Part shown: positions 62,275 through 64,000 of the stretch, piece after piece
Layout: each line of letters begins with the position of its first letter
How positions within the stretch are numbered: the first letter of the stretch is position 1
Assembly (NCBI RefSeq): GCF_000582685.1
Contig: NZ_KK073768.1
Coordinates: forward strand, 1,846,487 to 1,910,486
Direction of reading: 5' to 3'
DNA: 64,000 bases
DNA from: [Scytonema hofmanni] UTEX 2349
Lineage (GTDB): Bacteria > Cyanobacteriota > Cyanobacteriia > Cyanobacteriales > Nostocaceae
The notes under the pieces: model-generated
What the model saw: only the letters and a program-made list of their open reading frames with translations
The model's database searches: none
What the model was told of the DNA's origin: nothing
Program-made: the position numbers and the translations under genes

Positions 62275-62661
62275 ACAATCCACTGTCGCCCATAAATCCT
62301 CCTTCAAGAGACTTCACTCTGTTATCTAGCTATGTTTTTTATACAGGTGATGCGCCCGGTAGAAAAAGGTATAGAGAACAACAACAGATGTTGCTTATTC
62401 TATTTACTTAATTTCATCGTTCACAGTGATTTTCCGGATATTATTAAATTTTAATTTAATTTTATACCTAAATTTAGGAACGCCAAAAACTTTGATTTTA
62501 CTGTCAGACATGCCTTTTACCTTTAAATGACAGGACTTTCAAAGCCGCTATTCAAGCACAAGCTGCTAATTTACAGCAAATTGCAATCAACCGTGCCACA
62601 GATGGAATTTTGCGATTTATTTCAGGACTTACGCAACTGGCACATTTATTTTCAACCTGTC
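62275..62661. other. Intergenic region with possible coding remnant
   Basis: At about 62538-62622 a frame reads FKAAIQAQAANLQQIAINRA then TDGILRFIS, which looks like protein-coding sequence but is not identified. It ends at CAGGACTTACGCAACT (62623-62638), the IS-end-like sequence also at 60409 and 63624. The rest shows no gene. Confidence 0.35.
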
Positions 62662-62785
62662 ATATCATGTCCGGTAGCTTACCCATAATTCATGAAGAAC
62701 CCCACCCGCCTGTGGCACCCTCCCCGCAAGCTCTTAGGGTTGGGGAGGGGTTCTTTTATTATGGCTGTTTGACCGGACATGATAT
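62662..62785. mobile_element. Short element with 14-bp perfect terminal inverted repeats
   Basis: ATATCATGTCCGGT (62662-62675) and ACCGGACATGATAT (62772-62785) are exact inverted repeats bounding 124 bp. The interior contains CACCCTCCCCGC and GTTGGGGAGGGGTTCTTTT, which fold as a hairpin. No coding capacity. Possible short target duplication TCA. Confidence 0.6.
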
Positions 62786-62895
62786 CACATTCAATTAATT
62801 TGGCTCTAACGTTTATAAATCAAACGCTCCTCAACCGTGGTATTTCTCCGAGCATTTCACGGACGCACCTATGGAGCGAAAACTGCGCGTAAGTT

Positions 62896-63501
62896 TCATG
62901 TCGGCATAATGTCGTCGAGTCGCAATTGTAAATTTGGAAACAATAAAGAACAAATCGGCTCTCCCAAGCGATATTGTTGCTGTTGGTACACCCCATTAAC
63001 TAACTGGCAAATGGTGAAAGTAGGTTGCTTGGGGTTGCCGATAAATTGCAAACCCCCCAAACCGCGAAAATCCACAATCCAATATTCTAGGATATTCAAA
63101 AAAGCATATTCTTCCACTTTTCTGGCATAATCATCTTGCCAATTAGTGCTGACCACTTCAGCAACAAGTTTAATGGTATTACCTTTACAAATCACTGGTT
63201 CTTTTTGCCAAAGGGGTTCAGTAGCAAGTTCTGTTTTATCTAAAACAATGACATCAGGACGCAGTGCTGTGGCTTCAGCATTTAGGGGTTTTATCAAACA
63301 AGTTTTTGGAACCAACCAATTGAAATTAGCACGAAAAATTTCCACATAAATTCTACCTGCAATACTCCCCGCAACCGCTTCGTGTGGACCAGTCGGTTCC
63401 ATCTCTCTAAGTTCTCCGTCAATGAGTTCATACCGTGTGTTATCCCCATATTGGGCAATAAACTCCTCAAAGCTAAGTTGTTTGGATGGGGTGTAGGTCA
63501 T
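62896..63501 (-). CDS. Uma2-family (DUF820) PD-(D/E)XK-like protein
   Basis: 201 residues from the ATG at 63501; an upstream ATG at 63543 would add 14 unconserved residues. Typical Uma2 blocks: LSFEEFIAQYGDNTRYELID, GELREMEPTGPHEAVAG, LRPDVIVLDKTEL, LVAEVVSTNWQDDYARKVEE (the D...ExV...K nuclease-like core), YWIVDFRG. The family is greatly expanded in cyanobacteria, often as orphan or mobile-linked genes; endonuclease activity is predicted by fold only. Confidence 0.88.
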   Translation of the reverse strand: MTYTPSKQLSFEEFIAQYGDNTRYELIDGELREMEPTGPHEAVAGSIAGRIYVEIFRANFNWLVPKTCLIKPLNAEATALRPDVIVLDKTELATEPLWQKEPVICKGNTIKLVAEVVSTNWQDDYARKVEEYAFLNILEYWIVDFRGLGGLQFIGNPKQPTFTICQLVNGVYQQQQYRLGEPICSLLFPNLQLRLDDIMPT

Positions 63502-63623
63502 AGATGGTAGAAAGTAAAGTTCTGCCAAGTTAATTATACTCAAGCGCGATCGCAGAAAGTCTCTACAACTCTTATTCCTTAGTGCACTTGGCGTACTTGG
63601 CGGTTCGTTTTTTCAATCAGGAG

Positions 63624-63914
63624 TGCGTAAGTCCTATTATTATTATAATCAAGCGCGATCGCCCTAGCACAAGTCGGCGTAAATAAACCAACCATTCTCA
63701 ATCGCTAAAAAGCTTACTCCATATTACTTTTGACTTTTTATCGAATCACTACCAGTCCTCAAATTACCCCACCCTAACCCTCCCCTTATAAAGGCTACGG
63801 TGTAGACACAAGTCTTGCCGCAGCCATATCTTTATTAATAAATCTGGCACTGCGTTTCTATCCCGCCTCGGAATGAATTCCGAGTCTCATAGCTAAAGTC
63901 CACTCAAGTGGACT
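63624..63914. repeat. Terminal repeat cluster: IS-end-like site, dispersed repeat, paired hairpins
   Basis: TGCGTAAGTCCTA (63624-63636) is the IS-end-like sequence. 63663-63738 (CTAGCACAAGTCGGCGTAAA to ACTTTTGACTTTT) is a second copy of the repeat at 14989-15086. CTCGGAAT-GA-ATTCCGAG (63867-63884), spacer TCTCATAGCTAA, AGTCCACT-CA-AGTGGACT (63897-63914) is the third paired-hairpin copy. No gene is seen from 63544 to the window end. Confidence 0.65.
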
Positions 63915-64000
63915 AAATGATTAATCTGAACTTCCCCCCAAGCAAAAAGAGCTAACTCTTAACCAGAGCGACTTTCAACGTTTTTCGATTCGCCCTTACT

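Overview
The window looks like the chromosome of a filamentous, probably heterocyst-forming cyanobacterium (Nostocales-like). Pointers are the frequent GCGATCGC octamer (HIP1), cyanobacterium-typical families (PxcA/CemA proton-extrusion protein, COP23, DUF1823, DUF2301, DUF1400, a Mo-nitrogenase C-terminal-domain protein), glycogen branching enzyme, and very repeat-rich intergenic DNA with heptameric tandem repeats and palindromes. The organism call is inference; no 16S or photosystem gene is present.

Layout. 0-7.8 kb: acyltransferase-like membrane protein, SGNH hydrolase, dprA, a class A beta-lactamase-like serine hydrolase, a TrmJ-type RNA methyltransferase and a PD-(D/E)XK-like protein. 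8.1-9.2 kb: a complete but frameshifted IS630 element inserted in a repeat, then tRNA-Gly(CCC). 9.7-14.7 kb: RND efflux permease and its adaptor. 15-20.7 kb: HD phosphohydrolase, an orphan OppC-type permease, glgB and a small membrane protein. 21.4-24.8 kb: small lipoprotein, FtsL-like protein and FtsI/PBP. 25-27.3 kb: a fusion of an XRE-type HTH with a dynamin-like GTPase. 28-32 kb: BON lipoprotein and a divergent group of glutamate-cysteine-ligase-like enzyme, LCM-type methyltransferase and DUF3182 ATP-grasp-like protein. 32.2-35.9 kb: brnA antitoxin with a beheaded brnT, and an NB-ARC/TPR STAND protein split by an in-frame TGA. 36-43.4 kb: mostly core genes (obgE, YdcF, DUF2301, SAM hydrolase, acyP, PxcA-like). 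43.9-47.6 kb: COP23 and two trypsin-like proteases, one with 14 TPRs. 47.6-48.4 kb: antitoxin and a frameshifted PIN toxin. 48.4-57 kb: Ser/Thr kinase, an unknown helical protein, a 1000-residue Hsp70-like ATPase and an 855-residue dynamin-like GTPase on one strand. 57.5-64 kb: an acyl-CoA dehydrogenase/cyclase fusion, a DUF433/DUF5615 toxin-antitoxin pair next to an aldehyde dehydrogenase stump, a membrane protein, two MITE-like elements and a Uma2-family gene.

The strongest candidate for an undescribed system is the one-strand group dynamin-like GTPase, Hsp70-like ATPase, helical protein and Ser/Thr kinase (48.4-57.0 kb). It recalls the SrfB/SrfC pair of proteobacteria. With the HTH-dynamin fusion and the STAND NTPase, this gives the window three large NTPase modules of kinds often found in regulated conflict or membrane-stress responses. 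Toxin-antitoxin decay, IS ends and several palindromic repeat families show active remodelling. Function assignments rest on recognising motifs by eye; no database search was run. Residue positions marked with 'about' are estimates.
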